Source: Candidatus Barnesiella excrementavium
Lineage (GTDB): Bacteria > Bacteroidota > Bacteroidia > Bacteroidales > Barnesiellaceae
NCBI GenBank assembly: GCA_019115485.1
Contig: DXDM01000002.1
Coordinates: forward strand, 1 to 64,000
Direction: 5' to 3'
Length of the DNA: 64,000 nt
Under the pieces are notes generated by a model, which worked only from the letters and a program-made list of their open reading frames with translations, did not search any database and was not told the origin of the DNA. The translations under genes and the position numbers were made by a program. This document shows, in pieces, positions 25,853 to 34,756 of the stretch; the stretch's first letter is position 1; each line of letters starts with the position of its first letter.

Positions 25853-28219
25853 ATGAAAGTGGATAGGATTAAAAAAGCGTTCGGAGATACCTCTCGCGTG
25901 ATTAAATATATGTGGATTACCTTCGGTGCCCTGGTGGTGCTGGCGGTCATTGCCTTTGCCATGATTGCCTGGGGCTGGATTGGCTACATGCCGCCCATCG
26001 AGGACATGGAGAATCCCAAGGACAAGTTCGCCTCGGAAATCTACTCGTCCGACATGGAGGTGATAGGCCGTTTCTACCAGAGCAAGAGCAACCGGGTGTA
26101 TGTGCACTACGATGAAATATCGCCCTACCTGGTCAATGCCCTTATCGCCACCGAGGATATCCGCTTCAAGGACCACTCGGGTATCGATGTGAAGGCGCTG
26201 TTCCGAGTTTTTATCAAGCGCGGTCTCTTTTTCCAGAAGAGTGCCGGCGGTGGCAGTACCATCACCCAGCAGTTGGCCAAGCTGCTCTATTCGCCCAGTG
26301 CTGACAATATCGTGGAGCGCCTTTTCCAGAAGCCGCAGGAGTGGGCCATTGCCGTGCAGCTCGAACGGTTCTACACCAAGGAGGAGATTGTGAACATGTA
26401 TCTCAACCATTTCGATTTCCTCAACAATGCGGTGGGTATCCAGTCGGCTGCCTATATCTATTTCCACACCATCCCCGACAAATTGAAAATCGAGGAGGCC
26501 GCTACGCTGGTGGGTATGTGCAAGAATCCCTCGTACTACAATCCGCGCCGGTTCAACGAGCGCACCCGCGGTCGTCGCAACACGGTGCTGGACCAGATGT
26601 ATAAGGCCAAATACATTACCAAGGCCGAGCGCGACTCGTTGCAGGCTCTGCCGCTGGAATTGAAATACACGCGGGTCGACCACAAGGAGGGGCTGGCTCC
26701 CTATTTCAGGGAGCAGCTGCGGTTGATGATGACCGCTAAGAAACCCGTGCGGTCGGACTATCGCGGCTGGGAAGCACAACAGTTCGTCGACGACTCCATT
26801 GCCTGGGCCACCAATCCGCTGTATGGCTGGTGCGAGAAGAATCGCAAGGCCGACGGCTCGAAATACAACATCTATACCGACGGGCTCAAAATCTATACCA
26901 CCATCGACTCGCGCATGCAGCGCTATGCCGAGGAGGCTGTCGAGGAGCACCTGGGTCACTACCTGCAACCCCGCTTCTTTGCCGAGAAGAAGGGCCGCAG
27001 CTATGCACCCTTCTCCCGCAGCATTACCAAGGAGGAGCGGGAGGCTATTCTCGACAGGGCCATGAAACAGTCCGACCGCTACCGCTCGATGAAGCAGTCG
27101 GGTGAGAGCGAGGAGAAAATCAAGCAGGCGTTCCTGACACCGGTCGAGATGCAGGTGTTCTCCTACGACGGCATGATCGATACGATTATGTCGCCCATGG
27201 ACTCGATTCGCTATCAGAAGTCGTTCCTTCGCACGGGCTTCATGTCGATGGACCCCCATACCGGTCACGTGAAGGCTTATGTGGGAGGCCCCGATTTCGA
27301 ACATTTCCAATACAACATGGTGTCGGTGGGACGTCGGCAAATCGGTTCGACCGTAAAGCCCTTCCTCTACACCCTGGCCATGGAAGAGGGATTCACCCCG
27401 TGCGACATGTTCCTGAACGAACAGCCTACGCTCATCACCGAGACCGGGCAGGCCTGGTCGCCCCGCAACTCGTCGAAGGCGAGAGTGGGCGAGATGGTGA
27501 CCTTGCGCTGGGGATTGGCCAACTCGAACAACTGGATTTCGGCCCGGCTGATGGATAAGCTCTCGCCCTCGTCACTGGCCCGACTTATGCACTCGTTTGG
27601 AATCAAGAATAAAATCGACGAGGTGGTTTCGCTCTGTCTGGGGCCGGTCGACGTATCGGTCGAGGAGATGGTGACGGCCTACACCGCTTTTGCCAACAAA
27701 GGGGTACGGGTCGACCCCCTCTACGTCACCCGTATAGAAGACAACTTGGGAAATGTCATCGCCGAGTTCTCCCCCTCGATGACCGAGGTATTCAGCGAGC
27801 AGGCCTACTATCGTATCTTGCCCATGTTGCGCGACGTGATTGATCACGGAACCGGTGGTCGCGTACGTTACCGCTATGGTATTACGGCGCCTATGGGAGG
27901 CAAGACGGGTACGACCAACAACAACTCCGACGGTTGGTTCATGGGCTTTACCCCCGATTTGGTTTCGGGGGCGTGGGTCGGTGGTGAGGACCGTTCGATA
28001 CACTTCGACGGCATGGCCGATGGACAGGGAGCCAGCATGGCCTTGCCCATCTACGGCCTCTATATGCAGAAGGTCTATGCCGATCCCGAGTTGGGGTATT
28101 CGCAGACGAGCAATTTTGAAATTCCGGCCGAGTATGCCGACCCGTGTAGCGGAGGCTCCTATGTCGAAGAACCGACGCAGGCACCTCCGATGGAAAGTAT
28201 TGAAGGAATATTCGATTGA
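25853..28219 (+). CDS. Class A penicillin-binding protein (PBP1A-like)
   Basis: A bifunctional peptidoglycan synthase of 788 aa, anchored by one N-terminal membrane helix (about residues 20-43, 'WITFGALVVLAVIAFAMIAW'). The glycosyltransferase 51 domain shows 'ATEDIRFKDHSGID', 'GGGSTITQQLAKLLY' and 'KEEIVNMYLNH'. The transpeptidase domain has the active-site S-x-x-K in 'GSTVKPFLYTLAM' (Ser near 500), 'SNN' in 'LANSNNWISARLM' and 'KTGTTNNNSDGWF' (Lys near 684). It polymerises and cross-links glycan strands in the periplasm. It stands alone, between the divergent pyrB operon and a bidirectional terminator. Confidence 0.94.
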   Translation: MKVDRIKKAFGDTSRVIKYMWITFGALVVLAVIAFAMIAWGWIGYMPPIEDMENPKDKFASEIYSSDMEVIGRFYQSKSNRVYVHYDEISPYLVNALIATEDIRFKDHSGIDVKALFRVFIKRGLFFQKSAGGGSTITQQLAKLLYSPSADNIVERLFQKPQEWAIAVQLERFYTKEEIVNMYLNHFDFLNNAVGIQSAAYIYFHTIPDKLKIEEAATLVGMCKNPSYYNPRRFNERTRGRRNTVLDQMYKAKYITKAERDSLQALPLELKYTRVDHKEGLAPYFREQLRLMMTAKKPVRSDYRGWEAQQFVDDSIAWATNPLYGWCEKNRKADGSKYNIYTDGLKIYTTIDSRMQRYAEEAVEEHLGHYLQPRFFAEKKGRSYAPFSRSITKEEREAILDRAMKQSDRYRSMKQSGESEEKIKQAFLTPVEMQVFSYDGMIDTIMSPMDSIRYQKSFLRTGFMSMDPHTGHVKAYVGGPDFEHFQYNMVSVGRRQIGSTVKPFLYTLAMEEGFTPCDMFLNEQPTLITETGQAWSPRNSSKARVGEMVTLRWGLANSNNWISARLMDKLSPSSLARLMHSFGIKNKIDEVVSLCLGPVDVSVEEMVTAYTAFANKGVRVDPLYVTRIEDNLGNVIAEFSPSMTEVFSEQAYYRILPMLRDVIDHGTGGRVRYRYGITAPMGGKTGTTNNNSDGWFMGFTPDLVSGAWVGGEDRSIHFDGMADGQGASMALPIYGLYMQKVYADPELGYSQTSNFEIPAEYADPCSGGSYVEEPTQAPPMESIEGIFD

Positions 28220-28241
28220 TAAACCGGTTGATAAGAACATA

Positions 28242-28277
28242 AAAAGAGGGGCGAGAAAGTTCTCGCCCCTCTTTTTG
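28242..28277. terminator. Bidirectional terminator
   Basis: AAAAGAGGGGCGAGA pairs perfectly with TCTCGCCCCTCTTTT around AAGT. It separates the PBP gene from the convergent phosphatase gene. Confidence 0.9.
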
Positions 28278-28299
28278 CTATGTCTATGGCGACGCTTCG

Positions 28300-29031
28300 C
28301 TACAAGGCGTTGTTTTTGATGCGAATATTTTTCATGTGTTTCACATAATCTTTGCTCGACAGATATTTCCCCAAATGCAGGGCATGGTCGGTGTTGTGCA
28401 GGTCACTGCCCAGATAATCGACCATCTGTTTGGATACGAGCCATTCGGCCACCTCTTTCGACGATTTGTTGTAATAGCCGGCCAGAGAGAGCAGGTTGAC
28501 CTGAAACTCACACCCTTGATCGTGTAACTCCTGATAGATTTTTTTGTCCTTGTGGTAATAGGAGTATCGTTCGGGGTGAGCCAGAATGGGAGCGAACCCT
28601 TTGAGCTGCAAGTCGAAAATCAGTTCCTTGATATTCCAGAACGGTTGCAGGAACGAGTTCTCGATAAGAATGTGCTTGTCTGGCATGGGCATGATTTCGT
28701 TCCGCTGCAAAATATTCAGGAAATTGTCGTCCATGCGGTATTCGGCCGAGTAGCAAAGTTGTATGCCAATCTCGCCGAACTCGGGTTCCCGAGTCAGCCG
28801 TTCGTAGGCGTCGCCTACGGTTTGTGGCGTATTTTCAAATGTGGCTTCGGTCACATGCGGGGTGGCAATCACCTTTTCGATACCCCATTCCCGTATTTGG
28901 CGCAAGAGCGGCAGAGAGTGCTCAACGTCGGGCGAGCCGTCGTCGATACCCGGTAACAGATGACAGTGAACCTCTGTCGTATAAGGGAATAGAGGTTTGA
29001 TAGCAGCTCCTTTATGAAAGAAATTAAACAT
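28300..29031 (-). CDS. CpsB/YwqE-type PHP-domain tyrosine phosphatase
   Basis: A 243-aa PHP-fold metal-dependent phosphatase of the CpsB/CapC group, which dephosphorylates tyrosine kinases that control capsule or exopolysaccharide length. Motifs: 'EVHCHLLPGIDDGSP' (metal-binding HxH), 'VIATPHVTE', 'ILAHPERY' and 'LGSDLHN'. No polysaccharide locus is in the window, so its partner kinase must lie elsewhere. Upstream on the minus strand a TACTTTTG box (29070-29063) is a perfect -7 match without a clear -33 box. Confidence 0.85.
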   Translation of the reverse strand: MFNFFHKGAAIKPLFPYTTEVHCHLLPGIDDGSPDVEHSLPLLRQIREWGIEKVIATPHVTEATFENTPQTVGDAYERLTREPEFGEIGIQLCYSAEYRMDDNFLNILQRNEIMPMPDKHILIENSFLQPFWNIKELIFDLQLKGFAPILAHPERYSYYHKDKKIYQELHDQGCEFQVNLLSLAGYYNKSSKEVAEWLVSKQMVDYLGSDLHNTDHALHLGKYLSSKDYVKHMKNIRIKNNAL

Positions 29032-29080
29032 ATGGAAAATTCATGAAGATTGATTTGTAGGACAAAAGTACACTTTTTCC

Positions 29081-29111
29081 TTTGATAATAAGTTAAATAA
29101 TATTATATTTG
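29081..29111 (+). promoter_or_regulatory. Promoter of the carboxyltransferase gene
   Basis: TTTG (29081-29084), 19 nt, TATATTTG (29104-29111), both perfect. The leader to the ATG is about 48 nt. Confidence 0.75.
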
Positions 29112-29165
29112 TATGATTAAATCATGTAATGTGAAAAGAAGTAACACCTATTAAATCAGATTGCT

Positions 29166-31022
29166 ATGCCAAGAAAATTGAAAATTCGAGATCTTACCCT
29201 TCGTGATGGGCAACAATCTTTGTTCGCCACTCGTCTTACACAGGAGCAGATAAATCGCGTATTACCCTACTATAAAGATGCCGGTTTCTTTGCTATGGAA
29301 GTGTGGGGCGGTGCAGTACCCGACTCGGTGATGCGTTATTTGAACGAGAGCCCGTGGACTCGCCTCAAAACCATTAGCGATGCTATCGGCGGAGCTTCGT
29401 ATTTGACCGCTCTTTCGCGTGGCCGCAATTTGTTTGGATATGCACCTTATCCCGATTCGGTTCTCGATGGATTCTATCGCGAGGCTGTTGCCAACGGGTT
29501 GGGAATCATGCGTATATTCGATGCCCTCAACGACTTGAACAACGTGAAATCGTCGGTCGAGAAGATAAATGCCGTGGGTGCCATCTCCGATGGTGCCGTG
29601 TGCTATACGGTCGACCCGCACTATACCATCACCTTCATGGATCGGGTGAAAGCCCTCTTCGGCAAGAAGTTGCCCAAGCCCATCTTTACCGATGAATATT
29701 TCGTAGAGAAGGCTCTCGGTTTTGAAAAACTGGGCGCCAAGATGGTGACCCTGAAAGATATGGCCGGTCTGGTAAATCCGTCGCGGGTAGCCTCGCTGAT
29801 GCCGAAGTTGAAAAAAGCCTTGAAGGTGCCTGTCGATTTCCACACCCACTGTACTCCCGGTTACGGTCTGGCCTCGTCGCTGATGGCTGTCATTCACGGG
29901 GTCGACATTCTCGATACCAACATCTGGTACTTTGGTGGCGGCTCGGCTGCTCCGGCTATCGAGTTGCTCTATATCTTCTGCCAGAAACTGGGCGTAGAGA
30001 TGGAGGTAAACATGGCTGCCGTGAGCAAGATACGTGCCGAGTTGCTGGGTATCCGCCGCGAGTTGGCTGCCTACGACTTGAAGAAAGATGCATTCCCCAT
30101 TGCCTTCGACCCGCTCATCGACAAGTTGCCCGACAACATTGACAAACTTTTCGACACGGCTATCGATGCTGCCAAACGCAACGACGAGCCTGCCTTGCTC
30201 GATGCCTGCCACGCTATCGAGGACTATTTCGGGTTCCCCAAACCCAACGAACTGGTGAAAGAGGCCGAGGTTCCCGGCGGTATGTACTCCAACATGGTGG
30301 CCCAGTTGAAACAGCTCAAAGCCGAGCACGTACTCGACGACGCCATGAAACTGATTCCGAAGGTTCGTTCCGATGCCGGTTTGGTGCCTCTGGTTACGCC
30401 TACCAGTCAAATCGTAGGTAGCCAGGCCGTAAGTTGTGCCCTCGACCGTCTGAAAGGTAACCCCGAATACACTACGGTTTCCAACCAGTTCAAAGCCTTG
30501 GTAAAAGGTGAGTACGGCAAGACTCCGGTTCCCGTCGATCCCAAATTCCGCGAGAAGATTACCGGCAGCCCCATCGAGACACCCTACGATACCAACTCCT
30601 ACAAAGCGCCCGAGAATCCCGTTCTGCCCGAGTTCGGTGGCGTGAAACTGGCCGAGAACGAGCAGGAGTATCTGTTGCTTGAACTCTTCCCCAACGTTGC
30701 TACTACCTATCTGAAAGGGGTACGTGCAGCCGAATACGAAGCCAAGAAACCGGCTGCCGAGGCTGTAAAGGAAGAGGTCGAAGAGGCTGCTCCCGTAGAG
30801 CCCATCACCGGTCCTACCATCGATGCTCCCATGGGTGGCAAGGTGGTCGAAATCAAGGTGAAGGCCGGCGACCAGGTGAAGAAAGACGACGTGGTGCTCG
30901 TGTATGAGGCCATGAAGATGGAGAACGATATCCTCTCGACCATGAACGGCACCGTGAAACGTGTTCTGGTGAAAGAGAACGACGTGGTAGGTACCAACGA
31001 GCCGTTGATCGAGTTTGAATAA
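29166..31022 (+). CDS. Biotin-dependent carboxyltransferase subunit (oxaloacetate decarboxylase alpha / pyruvate carboxylase B type)
   Basis: A 618-aa cytoplasmic protein with an HMGL-like TIM-barrel carboxyltransferase domain ('LTLRDGQQSLFATR', 'DFHTHCTPGYGLASS'), a conserved C-terminal carboxylase domain, an Ala/Glu/Pro-rich linker (about 525-550) and a biotinyl domain with the EAMKMEN motif (biotin lysine 584). It transfers CO2 between oxaloacetate or pyruvate and biotin. Whether it works in a Na+-pumping decarboxylase (with beta and gamma membrane subunits) or in a two-subunit pyruvate carboxylase (with biotin carboxylase) cannot be told, because neither partner is adjacent. It is monocistronic with a promoter and a strong terminator. 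Confidence 0.88.
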   Translation: MPRKLKIRDLTLRDGQQSLFATRLTQEQINRVLPYYKDAGFFAMEVWGGAVPDSVMRYLNESPWTRLKTISDAIGGASYLTALSRGRNLFGYAPYPDSVLDGFYREAVANGLGIMRIFDALNDLNNVKSSVEKINAVGAISDGAVCYTVDPHYTITFMDRVKALFGKKLPKPIFTDEYFVEKALGFEKLGAKMVTLKDMAGLVNPSRVASLMPKLKKALKVPVDFHTHCTPGYGLASSLMAVIHGVDILDTNIWYFGGGSAAPAIELLYIFCQKLGVEMEVNMAAVSKIRAELLGIRRELAAYDLKKDAFPIAFDPLIDKLPDNIDKLFDTAIDAAKRNDEPALLDACHAIEDYFGFPKPNELVKEAEVPGGMYSNMVAQLKQLKAEHVLDDAMKLIPKVRSDAGLVPLVTPTSQIVGSQAVSCALDRLKGNPEYTTVSNQFKALVKGEYGKTPVPVDPKFREKITGSPIETPYDTNSYKAPENPVLPEFGGVKLAENEQEYLLLELFPNVATTYLKGVRAAEYEAKKPAAEAVKEEVEEAAPVEPITGPTIDAPMGGKVVEIKVKAGDQVKKDDVVLVYEAMKMENDILSTMNGTVKRVLVKENDVVGTNEPLIEFE

Positions 31023-31049
31023 GCCGCACGTGAAATGTGAAAAATAGAG

Positions 31050-31089
31050 TTCCGGCCGGCGCCATGGGCGCTCGGCCGGACTTTTTTTA
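31050..31089 (+). terminator. Terminator after the carboxyltransferase gene
   Basis: GTTCCGGCCG.GCGCC pairs with GGCGC.CGGCCGGAC and is followed by seven T. Confidence 0.9.
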
Positions 31090-31108
31090 GAAAAAGTGGC
31101 GCAAATAT

Positions 31109-31140
31109 TTTTCTAAATGGAAAGTTATCCCTACATTTGC
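31109..31140 (+). promoter_or_regulatory. Promoter of rpmE2
   Basis: TACATTTG (31133-31140) with TTTT (31109-31112, 3/4 match) 20 nt upstream; about 67 nt before the start codon. Confidence 0.55.
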
Positions 31141-31207
31141 AAGCCATTACGAAAAAATCACGCTACCAACGTGAACATTTGATAATATAATAAAAGACGA
31201 TATAACA

Positions 31208-31459
31208 ATGAAAAAAGGAATCCATCCTGATAACTACCGTCCCGTAGTTTTCAAAGACATGTCGAACGAAGAAATCTTTATCACCCGTTCAACCGTAGCA
31301 GCCAAAGAGACGATCGAAATTGATGGCGTTACCTATCCTTTGGTAAAGCTGGAAATCACCAGTTCTTCACACCCCTTCTTCACCGGTAAACAGAAACTCG
31401 TGGATACCGCAGGTCGTGTGGACAAGTTCATGAGCCGCTATGGCAATCGCAAGAAATAA
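31208..31459 (+). CDS. rpmE2: 50S ribosomal protein L31 type B
   Basis: An 83-aa ribosomal protein at the central protuberance of the 50S subunit. It begins '[19 protein letters not shown]' and ends '[13 protein letters not shown]', as the type B family does, and lacks the CxxC zinc cysteines of type A. In organisms with both forms, type B replaces type A under zinc limitation; here only this one is visible. It is a single-gene unit closed by a strong terminator. Confidence 0.95.
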   Translation: MKKGIHPDNYRPVVFKDMSNEEIFITRSTVAAKETIEIDGVTYPLVKLEITSSSHPFFTGKQKLVDTAGRVDKFMSRYGNRKK

Positions 31460-31485
31460 TTGACGTTTCAATTATATGGTTGAGT

Positions 31486-31523
31486 CTGTGCCCCGATTCT
31501 ACAATCGGGGCACAGTTTTTTTT
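31486..31523 (+). terminator. Terminator of rpmE2
   Basis: CTGTGCCCCGATT pairs perfectly with AATCGGGGCACAG and is followed by eight T. Confidence 0.92.
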
Positions 31524-31670
31524 GCCCCTCCCTTTGGGGGTCAGCTGGACGGAGGGGAAGTGGACAGACAGGCCTGTCGAGAGAGGTGCGAGAGGAAGGG
31601 TATGGCCTGCTTCCCGGAGGATATGGTCACTCTTGTAGCCGTTGGGGTAGATGTCGCCGATATTTGTACT

Positions 31671-31702
31671 ATTGCGATTCGTTGCCAAATGATGTATCTT
31701 TG
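31671..31702 (+). promoter_or_regulatory. Promoter of dgkA
   Basis: ATTG (31671-31674, 3/4), 20 nt, TATCTTTG (31695-31702). The start codon follows 23 nt later. Confidence 0.65.
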
Positions 31703-31725
31703 TCGAGTCAAGAAAGAACAAGCCC

Positions 31726-32106
31726 ATGGAGAAGAAGCGTTTCAGCCTCACCGATCGAGCCCGCAGTTTCAAGTATGCGGGGCGGGGAATAGCCCGATTG
31801 ATAAGCCGTGAACACAATGCGTGGATACACTGTTTTGTAGCCGTGTGTGTGGTGCTGGCCGGACTTTGGTTGGACCTCTCGACGCTCGAATGGGCTGCCG
31901 TTGTTCTGTGCATCGGGGCCGTGCTGGCCGCCGAGGGCATCAACTCGGCCATCGAGGCTCTGTGCGACCGGGTGTCGCCCGGCTATGACGAGGCCATCAA
32001 GCATGCCAAGGATCTGGCCGCCGGAGCCGTGCTCATACTGGCTGTCATGTCGGTCGTTGTGGGTCTGTTGATTTTTATCCCCAAGTTTATCACTTTATGG
32101 TCGTGA
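31726..32106 (+). CDS. dgkA: Diacylglycerol/undecaprenol kinase family protein
   Basis: A 126-aa inner-membrane lipid kinase with three hydrophobic helices and the family signature 'EGINSAIEALCDRV'. In gram-negatives DgkA recycles diacylglycerol; the related enzyme phosphorylates undecaprenol, and sequence alone does not decide. The next gene encodes a PAP2-type lipid phosphatase that starts at its stop codon, so the pair may act on the same lipid carrier. The ATG at 31726 follows a well-formed promoter. Confidence 0.88.
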   Translation: MEKKRFSLTDRARSFKYAGRGIARLISREHNAWIHCFVAVCVVLAGLWLDLSTLEWAAVVLCIGAVLAAEGINSAIEALCDRVSPGYDEAIKHAKDLAAGAVLILAVMSVVVGLLIFIPKFITLWS

Positions 32107-32663
32107 TGCGCAAGCGAATTACCCTTGTTCTGCTGTCACTGCTGATTGCTCTGTTGCCCCTGCGGGCCGATGGGCTGAGCCGGAGTCGCGAGGCGGTGAA
32201 GCTGTCGAGCGACGTGCTGCTGGTGGCGATGCCGGTAGCCACGGCCACCACCATGCTGGTGATGAAAGACTGGACCGGCTTCAAGCAGGCTGCGCTGACG
32301 GGTGTCACGACACTGGGGGCCACCTATCTGCTCAAATTTGCCGTACATAAAAAACGTCCCGACGGCAGCAATAACCTCTCGTTCCCCTCGGGACATACCT
32401 CGATAACCTTTGCCAATGCCGCATTCGTGCAACGCCGCTATGGGTGGGCATGGGGTGCTCCGGCCTATGCCGTGGCCGCCTATGTGGGTTGGGCCCGTAC
32501 CTACGCCCGCAGGCACGACTGGTGGGACGTGGCTGCCGGGGCCCTGATTGGTGCCGGTAGCGCCTATATCTATACCCGTCCTTTTGCCCGCGACAACAAG
32601 CTGGTCATTTCGCCCGTCTCCGACGGCACCTCCTTCGGGGTGTACGCTTCGCTCACGTTCTAA
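32106..32663 (+). CDS. PAP2-family phosphatase
   Basis: A membrane-associated phosphatase of about 185 aa with an N-terminal signal/anchor ('LVLLSLLIALLPLRADG') and the three PAP2 motifs: 'KKRPDG', 'SFPSGHTS' and 'ARTYARRHDWWDV'. Members remove phosphate from undecaprenyl pyrophosphate, phosphatidate or lipid A. The ATG at 32106 overlaps the dgkA stop (TGATG); an in-frame ATG at 32097 would add three residues. The coupling to dgkA points to undecaprenol or phosphatidate metabolism, which is inference. Confidence 0.85.
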   Translation: MRKRITLVLLSLLIALLPLRADGLSRSREAVKLSSDVLLVAMPVATATTMLVMKDWTGFKQAALTGVTTLGATYLLKFAVHKKRPDGSNNLSFPSGHTSITFANAAFVQRRYGWAWGAPAYAVAAYVGWARTYARRHDWWDVAAGALIGAGSAYIYTRPFARDNKLVISPVSDGTSFGVYASLTF

Positions 32664-32744
32664 TCTCTTTTGCCCGTTCGTCTCATATCTTTTCCGGCAG
32701 GTACCGATATCTGTACGGCCTTCCGATAGTTGCCGTACGGGGCG

Positions 32745-32787
32745 AAAAAAAGCCCGCCGCAAACGCTCGGGTGAGCTTTGCGGCGGG
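32745..32787 (-). terminator. Terminator of the nqr operon
   Basis: On the minus strand CCCGCCGCAAA pairs with TTTGCGGCGGG and is followed by seven T. A second hairpin (GTACGGC/GCCGTAC, 32713-32738) lies beside it. Confidence 0.88.
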
Positions 32788-32813
32788 TGATATGGGGTAG
32801 GTGGCCAGAAGGA

Positions 32814-34103
32814 TTAGCCACCGAAGTTGTCGTACATGAGGTTCTCTTCGGGCACGCCCAAATCCCACAACATCTTTTCGACAGCCTTCGACATGGGGCC
32901 GGGACCGCACATGTAGTACTCGATATCCTCGGGAGCCTCGTGGTCTTTCAGGTAGGTGTTGTAGATAACCTGGTGAACAAAGCCCGGGGTGTATTTCACA
33001 CCGGCGGCATCGGCAGCCGGGTCGGGTCGGTCGAGAGCCAGGTGGAACGAGAAGTTGGGGAACTCCTTTTCCAGTTCGAGGAAGTCGTTCAGGTAGAACA
33101 CCTCGTTGAGGGCACGCGCGCCGTAGAAGTAGGACATCTTGCGGTCGGTCGTGTGGAGCGTCTTGGTCATGTGCATGATTTGCGAGCGTAGCGGAGCCAT
33201 ACCGGCGCCACCGCCAATCCACAGCATTTCGCGCTTCGAGTTGAAGATGGGGTGGAAGTCGCCGTAAGGGCCGCTCATGATAACCTTGTCGCCCGGTTTC
33301 AGCGTGTAGATATAGGACGAGGCGATACCCGGCATCACATCTTGGAAACCCACCTGGGGTTTCGGTTTGAAGGGCGGCGTAGCGATACGCACGGTGAGCA
33401 TGATGCGGTCGCCCTCGGCCGGGTAGTTGGCCATGGAGTAGGCGCGAATCGTCGGTTCGGTATTCTTGCATTTGAGGCTGAACAGTCCGAACTTCTCCCA
33501 CGAAGGCAGGTATTCGTCACCGATAAGGCTCTTGTCGATATCCTTGTCGTAGTCCATCTCGAAGGTCGGAATCTTGATTTGGGCATAGGAGCCGGGGATA
33601 AAGTTCATGTGTTCGCCGGGAGGCAGAGCCACGATGAATTCTTTGATGAAGGTAGCCACGTTTTTGTTCGAGATTACCTCGCACTCCCACTCTTTCACAC
33701 CCAGAACCGACTCGGGAACCACGATTTTCATGTCGTTTTTCACCTTCACCTGGCAACCCAGCCGCCAGTGGTTCATCTGTTGCTTGCGCGAGAAGTGTAC
33801 CTGCTCGGTGGGCAGAATTTCACCGCCCCCTTCCAGTACCTGGCAGCGGCACTGTCCGCATGAACCGCCTCCGCCGCAGGCCGAGGGTAGGAATATCTTC
33901 TCGTTGGCCAGGGTGCTGAGCAGGCTGCCGCCCGTGTCGACCTCGACCTTCTTGTCGTCGTTGATGGTGATGACCGCCTTGCCCGACGGTACCAGGTATT
34001 TCTTGGCGATGAGCAGAATCACTACCAGCAGGAGCGACACGCCCAGGAATAAAACAATACTCGATATGATTGTTGTTGACATGGAACTGATTGCTAATAA
34101 CAT
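32814..34103 (-). CDS. nqrF: Na+-translocating NADH:quinone reductase subunit F
   Basis: NqrF is the NADH-oxidising subunit of the Na+-NQR: one N-terminal membrane helix, a 2Fe-2S ferredoxin domain (cysteines in 'CGGGGSCGQCRC' and 'RLGCQ') and an FAD/NADH reductase domain ('RAYSMANYP', 'GGGAGMAPLRSQI', 'YMCGPGPMS'). 429 aa. The ATG at 34103 is supported by a strong GGAGG (34114-34110) seven bases upstream, which decides against a second ATG seven codons later. It is the last gene of nqrABCDEF and is followed by the operon terminator. Confidence 0.97.
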   Translation of the reverse strand: MLLAISSMSTTIISSIVLFLGVSLLLVVILLIAKKYLVPSGKAVITINDDKKVEVDTGGSLLSTLANEKIFLPSACGGGGSCGQCRCQVLEGGGEILPTEQVHFSRKQQMNHWRLGCQVKVKNDMKIVVPESVLGVKEWECEVISNKNVATFIKEFIVALPPGEHMNFIPGSYAQIKIPTFEMDYDKDIDKSLIGDEYLPSWEKFGLFSLKCKNTEPTIRAYSMANYPAEGDRIMLTVRIATPPFKPKPQVGFQDVMPGIASSYIYTLKPGDKVIMSGPYGDFHPIFNSKREMLWIGGGAGMAPLRSQIMHMTKTLHTTDRKMSYFYGARALNEVFYLNDFLELEKEFPNFSFHLALDRPDPAADAAGVKYTPGFVHQVIYNTYLKDHEAPEDIEYYMCGPGPMSKAVEKMLWDLGVPEENLMYDNFGG

Positions 34104-34116
34104 CGTGACCCTCCTA

Positions 34117-34731
34117 TTAAAGTTTGATTCCTAAAAAGCTCATGAAGGCGATACCCATCAGGCCGGTGATGATAAACGTGATGCCGATGCCCCGCAACGG
34201 TGCCGGTATGTTGGAGTAGCTGAGCTTCTCGCGAATGGCCGCCAGGCAGACGATGGCGAGCAACCAGCCCAGTCCCGAGCCGATGCCGTAGACGGTGGCG
34301 CTCGTTACCGAGGGGAAGTTGCGCTGCTGCATGAAGAGCGAGCCTCCCAAGATGGCGCAGTTTACGGCGATGAGCGGTAGGAAGATACCCAGCGAAGCGT
34401 AGAGCGAAGGCGAGTATTTCTCGACAAACATCTCGACCAGCTGCACCATCGAGGCGATGATGGCGATAAACATGATGAGGCTCAGGAAGCTCAGGTCGAG
34501 CTGGGCAAATTCGGGGCCCAGCCATTTCAGGGAGCCGGCTTTGAGCACATAGGTTTCGAGCAGATAGTTGACCGGCAGGGTGATGGCCAGCACGAAGGTG
34601 ACGGCGATACCCAGACCGAATGCCGTTTTCACGTTCTTCGATACGGCCAGGTAGGAACACATACCGAGGAAGTAGGCAAATATCATGTTGTCTATGAAGA
34701 TAGACCTGACGAACAGATTTAGATTTTCCAT
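34117..34731 (-). CDS. nqrE: Na+-NQR subunit E
   Basis: A 204-aa integral membrane subunit with six hydrophobic helices, homologous to NqrD and RnfA. Motifs such as '[17 protein letters not shown]' and '[15 protein letters not shown]' are typical, including the cysteines that bind the intramembrane Fe centre with NqrD. It forms part of the ion channel of the Na+ pump. Gap to nqrF is 13 nt and to nqrD 25 nt. Confidence 0.97.
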   Translation of the reverse strand: MENLNLFVRSIFIDNMIFAYFLGMCSYLAVSKNVKTAFGLGIAVTFVLAITLPVNYLLETYVLKAGSLKWLGPEFAQLDLSFLSLIMFIAIIASMVQLVEMFVEKYSPSLYASLGIFLPLIAVNCAILGGSLFMQQRNFPSVTSATVYGIGSGLGWLLAIVCLAAIREKLSYSNIPAPLRGIGITFIITGLMGIAFMSFLGIKL

Positions 34732-34756
34732 ATATCCAATAGCTTATCGCGGTTTC

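Noticed and set aside
32713-32738. Hairpin GTACGGC/GCCGTAC after the PAP2 gene as an independent terminator
   Set aside because: No T-run follows on the plus strand; the neighbouring hairpin with T7 on the minus strand is the clear terminator.
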